A stretch of 64,000 nt of DNA, from the NCBI GenBank assembly GCA_013396655.1, contig WBMV01004890.1, positions 1,141,025 through 1,205,024 of the forward strand. Direction: 5' to 3'. The stretch's first letter is position 1; the number at the start of each line of letters is the position of its first letter. This document shows positions 63,301-64,000 of this stretch, piece after piece. The notes under the pieces were generated by a model. That model was not told the origin of the DNA. It worked only from the letters and a program-made list of their open reading frames with translations, and did not search any database. Both the position numbers and the translations under genes were made by a program. Source of the DNA: Campylorhamphus procurvoides. Its lineage: Eukaryota; Chordata; Aves; Passeriformes; Dendrocolaptidae.

Positions 63301-63896
63301 AAAAAAGGGCTCCCACAGAGATTGGAGGGAAAAAAAAAAAAAGGGAAAAAATCATCTTTTCATACCCAGGGCACATGGTCAGGGAATGTTTTAAGTTGGT
63401 TGTTGGTCAGACCTGTCTCCACTGTGTGAAGATCAGGAAGATTGTTCTTGGCGGGCAGTTTTCAGTCAATGTGGCACTGGTAGCTTTGATTTCGTTTTGG
63501 TGTGATGTTATCTGTGATTTCTTCAGAAAAATAGAAGGTTACCATTTTTTCATTAAGAAAAATATAAAAGAACCCCCAATTCCTTGTCACTGTTCTACAG
63601 AGTCTAAATATCTCTTAGAAACCAGGAGACTTTCCATGTGTGGTCTGTAAAGAACTGATTTGTGGCCATGCTTTGGTCTTTCAGGGTAAGCAAGTTCCAT
63701 GCTTATATTCCAAAAAATTGAAGTCTTGAACTTCAGTTCCAGCTATTAAGATTCTAGATCTGATGGGTGAACTTTCCTGTAGAACTTACCTTGTTTCTTG
63801 AGCAGACTCATGAGATATACATTTGATTTTGCTTAATAAGTAAGGGAATATGTTAGGTAACTTCTGGAATGCAGTAAGAATTCAGTGCCATCTTTT
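60381..63896. other. noncoding DNA
   Basis: Frames up to 112 codons (62522-62860, minus) overlap plus-strand frames of similar size and show no domain. A purine-rich tract (A9, A12) lies at 63299-63350. Strong donor-like sites on the minus strand near 61954 and 63789 have no convincing acceptor. Confidence 0.6.
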
Positions 63897-63965
63897 GCAG
63901 GATTTCCAGCACTGATTTCAATGGAGTTGGCTATTTTTGCATTGTTTTCAATGAGATTTGAACGA
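63897..63965. mobile_element. possible degenerate ancient CR1/L3-type repeat
   Basis: CAGGATTTCCAGCACTGATTTCAATGGAGTTGG followed by TGTTTTCAATGAGATTTGAA has the doubled 'TTCAATGGGA' pattern that is common in old sauropsid CR1/L3-related repeats. The stretch is short and diverged, so assignment is tentative. Confidence 0.3.
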
Positions 63966-64000
63966 TTTCTTTCAAGTTTAAAAATTAAAAAAAAATTCAT

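Overview
The window reads as nuclear DNA of a bird, possibly a songbird. The main support is three recognisable 3'-end fragments of CR1 LINEs (about 3444-3581, 47008-47116 and 57480-58083), two of them with the typical avian terminal ATTCTRTGATTCT-type signature, plus the long AT-moderate stretches without genes that are usual in avian introns or gene deserts. No complete gene can be supported. No rRNA, tRNA, CRISPR, retroviral or bacterial-type feature was seen. The longest ATG-initiated reading frames (186 and 170 codons) show no recognisable domain and look like chance frames.

Coding content. The best candidate is a 48-nt internal exon at 32022-32069 (+). It has a good polypyrimidine tract and AG, a consensus AAA|GTAAGT donor, a length divisible by three, and one open frame of the three (DTKAESSSGVETEDRK). 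If real, it places at least part of the window inside introns of a + strand gene. I could not name that gene. Weaker exon-like pairs of splice signals occur at 10190-10226, 22091-22136, 22779-22806, 47402-47437 and 58774-58808 (+) and at 10457-10616 (-). Their phases do not all chain together, so most are probably pseudo-exons.

Middle region (24.4-31.7 kb). This part is dominated by what looks like an assembly problem. A 245-bp block is present twice, separated by exactly one N (24623). A block of about 3.1-3.6 kb is also present twice (24913-28010 and 28012-31652), again separated by exactly one N (28011). The first large copy has a 51-N gap (26052-26102) where the second has 594 bp of real sequence. 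The large copies appear identical except for seven single-base differences clustered in their last ~0.7 kb, as expected for two retained haplotypes. Inside both copies is a 28-bp GC-rich minisatellite, about 8 units in the full copy.

Other regions. Several stretches (about 6.1-6.6, 9.75-10.0, 16.05-16.25, 33.3-33.56, 36.7-37.1, 53.0-53.2, 55.7-55.95 and 60.1-60.4 kb) have the texture of conserved noncoding elements: balanced sequence without simple repeats and rich in TAAT-type or TGACAG-type motifs. This is a judgement by eye and needs alignment. Degenerate ancient repeats of L3/MIR or CR1-like type are suggested at 35403-35575 and 63897-63965. A C/A-rich tract at 58541-58690 could form a G-quadruplex on the minus strand. 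The remainder is unremarkable intronic or intergenic DNA in which I see nothing specific.
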